A DNA stretch of 12,599 nt from JBDLRH01 sp039800165 (lineage in GTDB: Bacteria; Pseudomonadota; Gammaproteobacteria; Burkholderiales; Burkholderiaceae_C): NCBI GenBank assembly GCA_039800165.1, contig JBDLRH010000094.1:1-12599 (forward strand), written 5' to 3'. A program made the translations under genes and the position numbers. This document shows positions 1-7,177 of this stretch, one piece after another; positions within the stretch are counted from its first letter, which is position 1, and every line of letters begins with the position of its first letter. The notes beneath the pieces were generated by a model. That model was not told the origin of the DNA and did no database searches. It saw only the letters and a list, made by a program, of their open reading frames with translations.

Positions 1-590
1 GTGCCGATCTTGCCGATGATGGCCAGCACCACGTCCTTGGCCGTGACGCCGGCACCGAGCGCGCCTTCCACGCGCACCAGCATGTTCTTGGCCTTCTTGG
101 CCAGCAGCGTCTGCGTGGCCAGCACGTGCTCGACCTCGCTGGTGCCGATGCCGTGCGCCAGCGCGCCGAAGGCGCCGTGCGTGCTGGTGTGGCTGTCGCC
201 GCAGACCACCGTCATGCCCGGCAGCACGGCGCCGTTCTCGGGCCCGATGACGTGCACGATGCCCTGGCGTTTGTCCAGGAAGGGGAAATAGGCCGCGGCG
301 CCGAAGGCCTTGATGTTGGCGTCGAGCGTGACGACCTGCTGCTTGCTGGTGGGGTCCACGATGCCGTCGTAGCCGCGTTCCCAGCCCGTGGTGGGGGAGT
401 TGTGGTCGGCGGTGGCGACGATCGAGCTCACGCGCCAGACCTTGCGGCCGGCCTGGCGGATGCCCTCGAAGGCCTGCGGGCTGGTCACTTCATGGACCAG
501 ATGCCGGTCGATGTAGAGGATGGAGGTGCCGTCCTCCTCGGTGTGGACGACATGCTCGTCCCAGATCTTGTCGTAGAGGGTGCGTCCCAT
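1..590 (-). CDS. leuC: 3-isopropylmalate dehydratase large subunit, 5' part (cut by window edge)
   Basis: This is the first 196 codons, read leftward from the ATG at 588-590 with no stop up to the window edge. LeuC with LeuD isomerises 2-isopropylmalate to 3-isopropylmalate in leucine synthesis, using a 4Fe-4S cluster in the cytoplasm. The N-terminus (MGRTLYDKIWDEHVVH), the DRHLVHEVTSPQAFEG stretch (residues 28-43), ADHNSPTT (61-68) and GDSHTSTHGAFG (131-142) are LeuC signatures of the aconitase superfamily. The three cluster cysteines lie in the later part of the protein, outside the window. There is no strong Shine-Dalgarno before the ATG, but the start matches the family N-terminus. It lies 83 bases beyond the preceding same-strand gene and may have its own promoter. 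A catabolic paralogue is possible but the match to biosynthetic LeuC is close. Confidence 0.95.
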   Translation of the reverse strand, partial: MGRTLYDKIWDEHVVHTEEDGTSILYIDRHLVHEVTSPQAFEGIRQAGRKVWRVSSIVATADHNSPTTGWERGYDGIVDPTSKQQVVTLDANIKAFGAAAYFPFLDKRQGIVHVIGPENGAVLPGMTVVCGDSHTSTHGAFGALAHGIGTSEVEHVLATQTLLAKKAKNMLVRVEGALGAGVTAKDVVLAIIGKIG

Positions 591-638
591 GGCTTGTGCT
601 CGGGGGCCGCGCAAGGCGGCTGCTGGAAGGGAGCGCGG

Positions 639-644
639 ATTCTA
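639..644 (-). promoter_or_regulatory. Possible -10 element ahead of leuC
   Basis: On the minus strand these bases read TAGAAT, one mismatch from the sigma-70 -10 consensus. A start of transcription about seven bases further on would give a leuC leader of roughly 40 bases. No convincing -35 is present at 16-18 bases, so this rests on the -10 alone. The possible sdhC promoter uses the same hexamer at a similar distance from its start codon. Confidence 0.3.
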
Positions 645-654
645 CCGGCGCCCT

Positions 655-671
655 GCACCGGACTGCGGTGC
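655..671 (-). other. Hairpin just after the cysteine-rich gene
   Basis: A perfect 6-bp inverted repeat (GCACCG / CGGTGC) encloses a 5-base loop, three to four bases after the stop codon of the 674-1111 gene on the minus strand. No T-run follows, so it does not meet the usual definition of an intrinsic terminator. It could stabilise a 3' end or assist factor-dependent termination before leuC. Short GC stems also arise by chance in DNA this rich in G and C. Confidence 0.3.
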
Positions 672-673
672 CG

Positions 674-1111
674 TCAGGTTGCGGGGGCAGGCGCGCTGTC
701 GTCCACGAGACCGGCGTCCACCCGCCGCGCGCGGTGGTCCACGTAATAGCCGCCGAACTCGGTGTAGCGCATCACCGCCGCGCCGCAGTCGCTGCAGCGG
801 TGCAGGTCGCAGCGGTTGTACGGAAACCAGCCCACGGCCACCGGTGCATCGGGGCTGTCGTAGCGCGTGCCCTCGGGGTGCCATTCCGCAAAGCCGGGCT
901 CGGTTAGTTCGGTGTCGCGCAGGGTGGCCAGCGGCTGCATCTGCGCGGCGGGCCAGCGCGCCTCGGTGATGCTGCTCCAGCCGTCGCAGGCCGCCAGCGT
1001 GCAGCGGCAGGGCGCGTCGGCGCGGGCGCGGCAACCGGCCTGCGCCAGCGCCTGGCGCAGATCGTCGGCCGAGGCGATGAAGCGCAAGCAGCGCGCCTGT
1101 GGCTGAGGCAA
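674..1111 (-). CDS. Cysteine-rich protein of unknown function, downstream of gltA
   Basis: I do not recognise this family. Counted from a TTG at 1109-1111 the product is 145 residues with eight cysteines: C8, C27, C35, C37 and C42 in the first part, and a C101-x4-C106-x2-C109 group with H104 in the C-terminal part (RCDLHRCSDCG). The latter is followed by MRYTEFGGYYVDHRARRV and looks like a small metal-binding knuckle. No signal peptide or membrane segment is seen. The TTG lies immediately after, and in the same frame as, the gltA stop codon. A second TTG at 1085-1087 with an AGG eight bases upstream may be the true start, giving residues from RFIASADDLRQ and 137 in total. There is no ATG near the N-terminus. 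Close coupling suggests it is translated from the sdh-gltA transcript. The coherent composition, with aromatic and cysteine clusters, supports a real gene; its function cannot be stated. Confidence 0.75.
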   Translation of the reverse strand: MPQPQARCLRFIASADDLRQALAQAGCRARADAPCRCTLAACDGWSSITEARWPAAQMQPLATLRDTELTEPGFAEWHPEGTRYDSPDAPVAVGWFPYNRCDLHRCSDCGAAVMRYTEFGGYYVDHRARRVDAGLVDDSAPAPAT

Positions 1112-2422
1112 TCAGCGCTGGGCGATCGGCTTGACGTCGCGGCGCGGCGAGCCGCTGAACAGCTGGCGCGGGCGGCCGATCTTGTACTCCGGGTCGCCGA
1201 TCATCTCGTTGAGCTGCGCGATCCAGCCGACCGTGCGCGCCAGCGCAAAGATGGCGGTGAACAGCGACACCGGGATGCCGATGGCGCGCTGCACGATGCC
1301 CGAGTAGAAATCGACGTTCGGATAGAGCTTGCGCTGCACGAAGTAGTCGTCTTCCAGCGCGATCTTCTCCAGCGCCATCGCCAGCTTGAACAGCGGGTCG
1401 TTCTCCAGGCCCAGCTCGCCCAGCACCTCGCGGCAGGTTTCCTGCATCAGCTTGGCGCGCGGGTCGTAGTTCTTGTACACGCGGTGGCCAAAGCCCATCA
1501 GGCGCACGCTCGAGTTCTTGTCCTTGACCTGGTTCATGAACTCGCCGACCTTGGCCACGCCGCCCATGGCCTGGATCTCCTCCAGCATGTTCAGGCAGGC
1601 CTCGTTGGCGCCACCGTGGGCGGGGCCCCACAGGCAGGCCACGCCGGCAGCGATGGCCGCGAACGGGTTGGTGCCCGACGAGCCGCACAGCCGCACGGTG
1701 GAGGTGGAGGCGTTTTGCTCGTGGTCGGCGTGCAGGATGAAGATGCGGTCGAGCGCGCGCTCGAGCACCGGGTTGACCTTGTACTCCTCGCACGGCGTGG
1801 CAAACATCATGTGCAGGAAGTTGCCCGCGTAGCTCAGCGCGTTCTTCGGGTACATGTAGGGCTGGCCCACGCTGTACTTGTAGGCCATCGCCACGAGCGT
1901 CGGCATCTTGGCGATCAGTCGGATCGCGGCAATCTCGCGGTGCTGCGGATTGTTGATGTCGGTGCTGTCGTGATAGAAGGCCGACAGCGCGCCCACCAGG
2001 CCGGTCATGATGGCCATCGGGTGCGCGTCGCGGCGGAAGCCGCGCAGGAAGAACTGCATCTGCTCGTTGACCATGGTGTGGTTGGTCACGAGCTTGGTGA
2101 AGCTGGTCTTCTGGGTCGCGTTGGGCAGCTCTCCGTACAGCAGCAGGTGGCAGGTCTCGAGGAAGTCGCACTGCATTGCCAGCTGCTCGATCGGGTAGCC
2201 GCGGTACAGCAGTTCGCCCTTGTCGCCGTCGATGTAGGTGATGGCCGACTGGGTGGCCGCGGTCGACAGGAAGCCCGGGTCGTAGGTGAACATGCCCGTC
2301 TGGGCGTACAGCTTGCGGATGTCGATCACGTCCGGACCGATGCTGCCCTTGTAGACGGGCAGCTCGACGCTGGGCGCGCCGTTGGAGAACGACAGGGTGG
2401 CTTTGTTGTCGGAGAGTTTCAT
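1112..2422 (-). CDS. gltA: Citrate synthase, type II (hexameric, NADH-sensitive class)
   Basis: The enzyme condenses oxaloacetate with acetyl-CoA to citrate, the entry step of the TCA cycle, in the cytoplasm. The product is 436 residues, close to the 427 of E. coli GltA. The catalytic residues are visible: H269 in LWGPAHGGAN, H313 in MGFGHRVYK and D371 in YPNVDFYSG. The HADHEQNAST stretch (231-240) and the C-terminal arginine region (ALART, IGRPRQ) that binds citrate are also present. The N-terminal domain (about residues 1-60), typical of the Gram-negative type II enzyme that binds NADH allosterically, is intact. The ATG at 2420-2422 has GAGGG nine bases upstream (2432-2436). It lies 60 bases after sdhE with no visible terminator or promoter between, so it is probably expressed with the sdh genes. 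Methylcitrate synthase (PrpC) is unlikely given the length and N-terminus. Confidence 0.98.
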   Translation of the reverse strand: MKLSDNKATLSFSNGAPSVELPVYKGSIGPDVIDIRKLYAQTGMFTYDPGFLSTAATQSAITYIDGDKGELLYRGYPIEQLAMQCDFLETCHLLLYGELPNATQKTSFTKLVTNHTMVNEQMQFFLRGFRRDAHPMAIMTGLVGALSAFYHDSTDINNPQHREIAAIRLIAKMPTLVAMAYKYSVGQPYMYPKNALSYAGNFLHMMFATPCEEYKVNPVLERALDRIFILHADHEQNASTSTVRLCGSSGTNPFAAIAAGVACLWGPAHGGANEACLNMLEEIQAMGGVAKVGEFMNQVKDKNSSVRLMGFGHRVYKNYDPRAKLMQETCREVLGELGLENDPLFKLAMALEKIALEDDYFVQRKLYPNVDFYSGIVQRAIGIPVSLFTAIFALARTVGWIAQLNEMIGDPEYKIGRPRQLFSGSPRRDVKPIAQR

Positions 2423-2482
2423 GGTGGGGTTCCCTCGGTTTCCGGTTTCTTGATCGGCTTCGTGTCCAGCAGGTCCGGCGCC

Positions 2483-2785
2483 TCAGCGTGCGGCCCGCAG
2501 CATGCCCAGCACTTCGCGCACCTGTGCCGTGTCGATATCGGCTGCCGGCTCCTTGCGCTTGAGCAGCAGGTCCAGCAGGTCGTTGTCAGCCAGGTCCATC
2601 AGCGCCTGCAGGCCCTGCGCCTGGCCCACGGTCAGGGTGGATTCGTGCCCTGCAAAAAAGCGCTCGATGAACAGGTCGTTTTCGAGCAGGCCGCGGCGGC
2701 AGCGCCACCGGAGCTTGCTGAGCGCACGCTCGTCGAGCAGCGCACCCAAGTCGCGCTGCAGCTCGGGCTCGGTCACGGTGTCCAT
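2483..2785 (-). CDS. sdhE: SdhE, FAD assembly factor for succinate dehydrogenase
   Basis: SdhE (YgfY/Sdh5 family, formerly DUF339) promotes covalent attachment of FAD to SdhA. The product is 100 residues, a little longer than the roughly 90 of other bacterial members. The signature RGxxE is present as R31-G32-L-L-E35 inside RCRRGLLENDLFIERF, in a helical protein with the typical LxxLLxLxDNDLLDLLL-like helix at residues 61-76. The N-terminal dozen residues are an extension. It starts 31 bases after sdhB with only a weak ribosome site, so translation may depend on flow from sdhB. Position between sdhB and gltA fits its role, since its target SdhA is in the same operon. Confidence 0.95.
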   Translation of the reverse strand: MDTVTEPELQRDLGALLDERALSKLRWRCRRGLLENDLFIERFFAGHESTLTVGQAQGLQALMDLADNDLLDLLLKRKEPAADIDTAQVREVLGMLRAAR

Positions 2786-2816
2786 CTTTCGGGGCGCAGG
2801 GCAACGGGCAGTCGCG

Positions 2817-3521
2817 TCAGACGGCGCGACGCACCATCAGTTCCTTGATCTTGCCGATCGCCTTGGTCGGGTTCAGGCCCTTGGGGCACACATCCACGCA
2901 GTTCATGATGGTGTGGCAGCGGAACAGGCGGTACGGGTCTTCCAGGTTGTCCAGCCGGTCGCTGGTGGCCTGGTCGCGGCTGTCGGCGATGAAGCGATAA
3001 GCCTGCAGCAGGCCGGCCGGGCCAACGAACTTGTCGGGGTTCCACCAGAAGCTCGGGCAGCTGGTGCTGCAGCTCGCGCACAGGATGCACTCGTACAGGC
3101 CGTTGAGCTCTTCGCGCTCTTCGGGGCTTTGCAGGCGCTCCTTCTCGGGCGGGATGGTGTCGTTCACCAGGTACGGCTTGATGCTGTGGTACTGCTTGAA
3201 GAACTGGGTCATGTCCACGATCAGGTCGCGGATGACCGGCAGGCCGGGCAGCGGCTTTAGGACGATCGGGTCCTTCAGCGTGCGCATGTTGGTCAGGCAG
3301 GCCAGGCCGTTCTTGCCGTTGATGTTCATCGCATCCGACCCGCACACGCCTTCGCGGCACGAGCGGCGGAACGACAGCGTCGGGTCCTGCGCCTTGAGCT
3401 TCATCAGCGCGTCGAGCAGCATGCGCTCGTTGCCGTCGAGCTCGATCTGGACCGTCTGCATGTACGGCTTGGCGTCCTTGTCGGGGTCGTAGCGGTAGAT
3501 CTGGAAGGTGCGTTTCTGCAT
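2817..3521 (-). CDS. sdhB: Succinate dehydrogenase iron-sulfur subunit
   Basis: SdhB passes electrons from the FAD in SdhA through three clusters to quinone in the inner membrane (complex II). The 234-residue product shows all cluster ligands: C55, C60, D63 and C75 for 2Fe-2S (SCREGVCGSD ... LAC); C145, C148 and C151 for 4Fe-4S, with C155 joining C202 and C208 for 3Fe-4S, and C212 returning to the 4Fe-4S cluster. Having aspartate at the fourth 2Fe-2S position matches E. coli SdhB. The tryptophans W159/W160, next to the quinone pocket in the family, are kept. The ATG at 3519-3521 has GGAG five bases upstream (3527-3530). The gap from sdhA is 40 bases with no sign of a terminator. Confidence 0.98.
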   Translation of the reverse strand: MQKRTFQIYRYDPDKDAKPYMQTVQIELDGNERMLLDALMKLKAQDPTLSFRRSCREGVCGSDAMNINGKNGLACLTNMRTLKDPIVLKPLPGLPVIRDLIVDMTQFFKQYHSIKPYLVNDTIPPEKERLQSPEEREELNGLYECILCASCSTSCPSFWWNPDKFVGPAGLLQAYRFIADSRDQATSDRLDNLEDPYRLFRCHTIMNCVDVCPKGLNPTKAIGKIKELMVRRAV

Positions 3522-3561
3522 GGTGACTCCGGAACTGCTGGTCTGCGTGTGTGTCTGTGCT

Positions 3562-5370
3562 TCAGAAGGTGCGGACCTTCGGGGGAACCGACTCGACCGT
3601 CAGCGGCTTGAGGTTCACCGGCTTGTAGGTCAGGCTGTTGTCCTTGCTGTGCCACAGGGTGTGCTTCATCCACTCGGCGTCGTTGCGGCCCAGTGGTGCC
3701 ACCGGGTCGTCGGCCGGGCGCTCGTAGTCGCTCACCGTGTGGGCGCCGCGGCATTCCTTGCGGGCGGCGGCCGACTCCATCGTGGCCTGTGCGCACTCGA
3801 TCAGGTTCTCGACTTCCAGCGCCTCGATGCGCGCGGTGTTGAACACCTTGGAGGTGTCCTTCAGGCCGATGGCGTTGGTGCGCTCGCGCAGCGCGGCGAT
3901 CTTCTTCACGCCCTCGTCCATGCTGGACTGGGTGCGGAACACGCCCGCGTGCAGCTGCATTGCCGCGCGGATGTCGTTGGCCACGTCTTGCGCGTATTCG
4001 CCGCTGGAGGCCGCCTCCAGGCGGTTCAGGCGCTCGAGCGTCAGGTCGGCGGCATCGGCCGGCAGCGGCTTGTGCGCCTTGGTCTTGCCGGTGAACTCGA
4101 CGATGTGGTTGCCCGCGGCGCGGCCGAACACCAGCAGGTCGAGCAGCGAGTTGGTGCCCAGGCGGTTGGCGCCGTGCACGCTGACGCACGAGCATTCGCC
4201 CACCGCGTACAGGCCGTTGACCACCGCGTTGTGGCTGCTGGCGGTCTGGATCACCACCTGGCCGTTCACGTTGGTCGGGATGCCGCCCATCTGGTAGTGG
4301 ATGGTGGGCACCACCGGGATCGGCTCCTTGGTGATGTCGACGTTGGCGAAGTTCACGCCGATCTCGTACACCGAGGGCAGGCGCTTGTGGATGGTCTCTG
4401 CGCCCAGGTGGTCAAGCTTGAGCAGCACGTAGTCCTTGTTCGGGCCACAGCCGCGGCCTTCCTTGATTTCCTGGTCCATCGAGCGCGAGACGAAGTCGCG
4501 CGGCGCCAGGTCTTTCAGGGTGGGTGCGTAGCGCTCCATGAAGCGCTCGCCGTTGCTGTTGAGCAGGATCGCGCCTTCACCGCGGCAGCCTTCGGTCAGC
4601 AGCACGCCCGCGCCGGCCACGCCGGTCGGGTGGAACTGCCAGAACTCCATGTCTTCCAGCGGAATGCCTGCGCGTGCGGCCATCCCCAGGCCGTCGCCGG
4701 TGTTGATGAAGGCGTTGGTGGAGGCCGCAAAGATGCGGCCTGCGCCGCCGGTGGCCAGCAGCACGGTGCGTGCGTGCAGGATGTGCAGGTCGCCGGTTTC
4801 CATCTCGAGCGCGGTCACGCCCACCACGTCGCCTTCGGCGTCGCGGATCAGGTCGAGCGCCATCCACTCGACGAAAAAGCTGGTCTTGGCCTTGACGTTT
4901 TGCTGGTACAGCGTGTGCAGCATCGCGTGGCCGGTGCGGTCGGCCGCGGCGCACGCGCGCTGCACCGGCTTTTCGCCGTAGTTGGCGGTGTGGCCGCCGA
5001 ACGGGCGCTGGTAGATGGTGCCGTCGGGGTTGCGGTCGAACGGCATGCCCATGTGCTCGAGGTCGTACACCACCTTGGGTGCTTCGCGACACATGAATTC
5101 AATCGCGTCCTGGTCGCCCAGCCAGTCACTGCCCTTGACCGTGTCGTAGAAGTGGTAGTGCCAGTTGTCCTCGGACATGTTGCCCAGGCTCGCGCCGATG
5201 CCGCCTTGCGCCGCCACCGTGTGCGAGCGGGTCGGAAACACCTTGGACAGCACCGCCACGTTCAGGCCGGCGCGCGAGAGTTGCAGCGACGCGCGCATGC
5301 CCGAGCCGCCGGCGCCGACGATGACCACGTCGAACTTGCGCGTGGCGATGTCGCTCTTCGAAAAAGTCAT
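3562..5370 (-). CDS. sdhA: Succinate dehydrogenase flavoprotein subunit
   Basis: SdhA oxidises succinate to fumarate on the cytoplasmic face of complex II. The product is 602 residues (E. coli 588). It begins with an FAD dinucleotide fold, VIVGAGGSG (residues 16-24). The histidine that carries FAD covalently is H50 in RSHTVAAQGG. Active-site residues seen by family alignment are H247 (FHPTG), T259/E260 (LLTEG), R291 (PRDFVSR), H358 (PTIHYQMGG) and R403 (GANRLGTNSL). The C-terminal ARKECRGAH motif (535-543) is typical of SdhA. The start is fixed by a strong site, CTGGAGG (5380-5386), nine bases before the ATG and inside the end of sdhD. Only three bases separate the sdhD stop from this ATG, so the two are probably translationally coupled. 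Confidence 0.98.
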   Translation of the reverse strand: MTFSKSDIATRKFDVVIVGAGGSGMRASLQLSRAGLNVAVLSKVFPTRSHTVAAQGGIGASLGNMSEDNWHYHFYDTVKGSDWLGDQDAIEFMCREAPKVVYDLEHMGMPFDRNPDGTIYQRPFGGHTANYGEKPVQRACAAADRTGHAMLHTLYQQNVKAKTSFFVEWMALDLIRDAEGDVVGVTALEMETGDLHILHARTVLLATGGAGRIFAASTNAFINTGDGLGMAARAGIPLEDMEFWQFHPTGVAGAGVLLTEGCRGEGAILLNSNGERFMERYAPTLKDLAPRDFVSRSMDQEIKEGRGCGPNKDYVLLKLDHLGAETIHKRLPSVYEIGVNFANVDITKEPIPVVPTIHYQMGGIPTNVNGQVVIQTASSHNAVVNGLYAVGECSCVSVHGANRLGTNSLLDLLVFGRAAGNHIVEFTGKTKAHKPLPADAADLTLERLNRLEAASSGEYAQDVANDIRAAMQLHAGVFRTQSSMDEGVKKIAALRERTNAIGLKDTSKVFNTARIEALEVENLIECAQATMESAAARKECRGAHTVSDYERPADDPVAPLGRNDAEWMKHTLWHSKDNSLTYKPVNLKPLTVESVPPKVRTF

Positions 5371-5373
5371 GGT

Positions 5374-5739
5374 TTACAGCCTCCAGAGGACTTGGATGGC
5401 CCAGCCGGCACAGCCGGTGAGCCAGACGATGGTGAAGATCTGCAGCGCCAGGCGCAGGCCCAGCGGCTTGATGTAGTCCATCCAGATGTCGCGCACGCCC
5501 ACCCACACATGCCACAGCAGGGCGACGATGACCGCGAAGGTGAGCACCTTCATCCACTGGCTGGCGAAGATGCCGGCCCACTGGTCGTAGCCCACCGGGC
5601 CGCTGGTGAAGATGACCTGCGCCAGCACCACCAGGGTGAACAGCGCCATCAGGGCGGCGGTGACGCGCTGGCTGAGCCAGTCGCGCAGGCCGTAGTGCGC
5701 ACCGGTCACGATGCGCTTGGAACCGTAGTTGACTGCCAT
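5374..5739 (-). CDS. sdhD: Succinate dehydrogenase membrane anchor subunit SdhD
   Basis: SdhD and SdhC form the membrane anchor that holds haem b and the ubiquinone site of complex II. Starting at the ATG at 5737-5739 the product is 121 residues with three hydrophobic segments, at about residues 25-46, 64-82 and 97-118. The pattern H77-x10-D88-Y89 in LLWHVWVGVRDIWMDY matches E. coli SdhD, where the histidine ligates haem and the Asp-Tyr pair lies at the quinone site. The longer open frame upstream overlaps sdhC and lacks family similarity. A GGAAG sits a few bases before the chosen ATG. The gap to sdhC is 23 bases and to sdhA three bases. Confidence 0.96.
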   Translation of the reverse strand: MAVNYGSKRIVTGAHYGLRDWLSQRVTAALMALFTLVVLAQVIFTSGPVGYDQWAGIFASQWMKVLTFAVIVALLWHVWVGVRDIWMDYIKPLGLRLALQIFTIVWLTGCAGWAIQVLWRL

Positions 5740-5762
5740 GTCGGTACTTCCGGAGGTTTGAA

Positions 5763-6197
5763 TCAGTACAGGCCGAACAGCTTGGCGCCCAGCACCACCG
5801 TCAGCGCGACGCTGATGGCCAGCGTGGCGACGGCCGAGCGGCGGCCGAACTCCTTGCTGGCGGCGCTGTGGCTCACGTCCATCCACAGGTGGCGCATGCC
5901 GGCACAGAAGTGGTGCAGGTAGGCCCAGATCAGCGCCAGCGCCACCAGCTTGAGGAACCAGCCCGGCACGAAGCCCAGGCCCACATTGAAGGCGGCGCGG
6001 AACTTGGCGAACGACACCTCGGAGGACACCGACTTGTCGAACATCCAGATGATGAAGGGCATCAGCAGGAACATCAGCGCGCCGCTGATGCGGTGCAGGA
6101 TGGACACGATGCCTGCGGCGGGAAGTCGGTAGCTGGGGAGGTCGCTGAGTGCGTTGATGTTGCGGAACTCGGGCCGCTTCTTGGCGAGATCGGTCAT
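5763..6197 (-). CDS. sdhC: Succinate dehydrogenase cytochrome b556 subunit SdhC
   Basis: SdhC is the second membrane anchor of complex II and the first gene of the sdh operon. From the ATG at 6195-6197 it is 144 residues with three hydrophobic segments, at about 38-52, 80-100 and 122-142. RPEFRNINALS near the N-terminus, SILHRISG (32-39, with S32 and R36 aligned to the quinone-binding Ser and Arg of E. coli) and HHFCAGMRHLWMD (95-107) are family marks. H96 aligns with the haem ligand H84 of E. coli SdhC. The frame is open upstream to 6437, but that extension overlaps gntR, is rich in unlikely residues and is not part of the family. The Shine-Dalgarno is weak. Confidence 0.96.
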   Translation of the reverse strand: MTDLAKKRPEFRNINALSDLPSYRLPAAGIVSILHRISGALMFLLMPFIIWMFDKSVSSEVSFAKFRAAFNVGLGFVPGWFLKLVALALIWAYLHHFCAGMRHLWMDVSHSAASKEFGRRSAVATLAISVALTVVLGAKLFGLY

Positions 6198-6243
6198 GGG
6201 GACTGCTTTCTTCTGAGCGTTCCTGGACTTCAGGTCATCGAAA

Positions 6244-6249
6244 ATTCTA
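6244..6249 (-). promoter_or_regulatory. Possible -10 element of the sdh operon promoter
   Basis: The minus strand reads TAGAAT here, in the 88-base gap between the gntR stop and the sdhC start, in an AT-richer patch. It would place transcription start about 40 bases before sdhC. No good -35 lies 16-18 bases upstream, so the promoter may need an activator or may not exist. In the latter case sdhC would be read through from gntR. No copy of the 7155-7173 palindrome or half-site is seen in this gap. Confidence 0.35.
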
Positions 6250-6285
6250 TTGCAACGCAGCAAGCTGACGTGCGGATTGCAGTTT

Positions 6286-7077
6286 TCATGACAGTGCGTT
6301 GCGGTAGTGGTGTGTATCGGTCCGGTACAGCCCGCGCCGCAGTTCCATCGGTGCGTCGCTGTAGGTGAAGGCCACGCGCTCCACGCTGAGCAGCGGTGTC
6401 GCCGCAGTGACCGACAGCAGGGCGGCCTGCTGCGCATCGGGCAGCACCGCGCGGATCTTCTCCTCGGCGCGCACCATGCGCACGCCGAACTCCACCTCGA
6501 ACATGGCGTAGGTCGGGCCCGGGTAGGTGGCCATGCGCTCGGCGCTCAGGCCGCGGAAGGCGGCCCCGGGCAGCCACAGGTCTTCCAGGATGGTGGGCAC
6601 CCCGGCGAAGGCCAGCACCCTGCGCACATGCAGCACCGCGTCGCCGGTGCGCAGGGCCAGGGCGCGCGCGATGTCGGCGCTGGCGCGTGTGCGGCGGCAC
6701 TCGAGCACGGTGCGCTGCGCCGGGCCCTCGTTGTCCTGGTCGCCGGCATCGGGCATCAGCCGCAGGAAGCGGTACTGCACCTGCTGCTCGGCATGGGTGG
6801 CCACAAAGGTGCCCTTGCCCTGGCGGCGGACCAGCAGGTGCTCGGCGGCGAGTTCGTCGATCGCCTTGCGCACCGTGCCCTGGCTCACGCGGTAGCGCGC
6901 GGCCAGTTCCATCTCGCTCGGAATCGACTCGCCCGGGCGCCACTCGCCGGACTGCAGGCTTTGCAGGATCAGGCCCTTGATCTGCTGGTACAGCGGGCTG
7001 AAGGCCGGCGCGCCGGGCACGGCAAAGGCGGCCGCGGCATCGTCGGTGGGGGGCAGGGCGGTAGAAGAGGTGGCCAT
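6286..7077 (-). CDS. GntR-family transcriptional regulator, HutC subfamily (UTRA domain)
   Basis: This cytoplasmic DNA-binding regulator has 263 residues. After an alanine-rich N-terminal tail (1-25) comes a GntR winged helix (about 28-95). Its helix-turn-helix is in PSEMELAARYRVSQGTVRKA (53-72) and its wing in LLVRRQGKGTFVATH. An effector-binding UTRA domain (about 100-258) follows, with RRTRASADIARALAL, VLHVRRVLAF and a C-terminal VERVAFTYSDAPMELRRGLYRTD, typical of HutC-like members. The effector cannot be told from sequence; a TCA-related acid is a reasonable guess from context. It stands between sdhC (same strand, 88 bases on) and divergent mdh. A palindrome lies in its own promoter, suggesting autoregulation. 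The ATG at 7075-7077 has no clear Shine-Dalgarno, but no in-frame alternative upstream is better. Confidence 0.93.
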   Translation of the reverse strand: MATSSTALPPTDDAAAAFAVPGAPAFSPLYQQIKGLILQSLQSGEWRPGESIPSEMELAARYRVSQGTVRKAIDELAAEHLLVRRQGKGTFVATHAEQQVQYRFLRLMPDAGDQDNEGPAQRTVLECRRTRASADIARALALRTGDAVLHVRRVLAFAGVPTILEDLWLPGAAFRGLSAERMATYPGPTYAMFEVEFGVRMVRAEEKIRAVLPDAQQAALLSVTAATPLLSVERVAFTYSDAPMELRRGLYRTDTHHYRNALS

Positions 7078-7148
7078 GCGCAGCTTGGAAGATCGGCGCG
7101 TGCGGGCCTGCTCTTGAGCGGGCGGGCGGCGCGGGCGCCAATCTCCTG

Positions 7149-7176
7149 ATCATATCTTATATAAGACATAAGACAA
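7149..7176 (-). promoter_or_regulatory. Predicted sigma-70 promoter of gntR
   Basis: On the minus strand there is TTGTCT (7171-7176) as -35, a 16-base spacer and TATGAT (7149-7154) as -10. They match the consensus at four and five of six positions. Transcription would start near 7142, giving a leader of about 65 bases before the gntR ATG. The spacer contains the palindrome described separately. This is the most AT-rich stretch in the intergenic region. Confidence 0.6.
7155..7173. promoter_or_regulatory. Palindromic operator candidate with extra half-site (probable GntR site)
   Basis: TCTTATATAAGA (7155-7166) is a perfect 12-bp palindrome. The right half is repeated one base later as ATAAGA (7168-7173), so ATAAGAC occurs twice in tandem (7161-7167, 7168-7174). 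The site fills the -35/-10 spacer of the predicted gntR promoter and its third half overlaps that promoter's -35. It also lies a few bases upstream of the mdh -35 at 7178. HutC-type regulators usually bind short AT-centred palindromes near their own gene, so binding by the adjacent regulator is a sound inference, not shown. Neither half-site recurs at the other gene starts in the window that I checked. Confidence 0.6.
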
Positions 7177-7177
7177 A

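Noticed and set aside
655..671. Intrinsic terminator between the cysteine-rich gene and leuC
   Set aside because: A 6-bp stem is present but no T-run follows on the minus strand, so only a hairpin is reported.
1484..2848. A 454-codon plus-strand open frame opposite gltA and sdhE
   Set aside because: Same antisense artefact of codon bias; it crosses two well-identified genes and their intergenic gap.
3508..5922. An 804-codon plus-strand open frame opposite sdhA and sdhD
   Set aside because: Shadow frame of sdhA/sdhD. The composition is dominated by Val, His, Ala and Gly with no recognisable motif, while the minus strand encodes complete Sdh subunits.
5740..6437. Upstream extensions of the sdhC and sdhD frames (to 6437 and 5886)
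   Set aside because: They overlap preceding genes and add Arg/Cys-rich sequence not found in the anchors. The internal ATGs at 6197 and 5739 give products of normal length.
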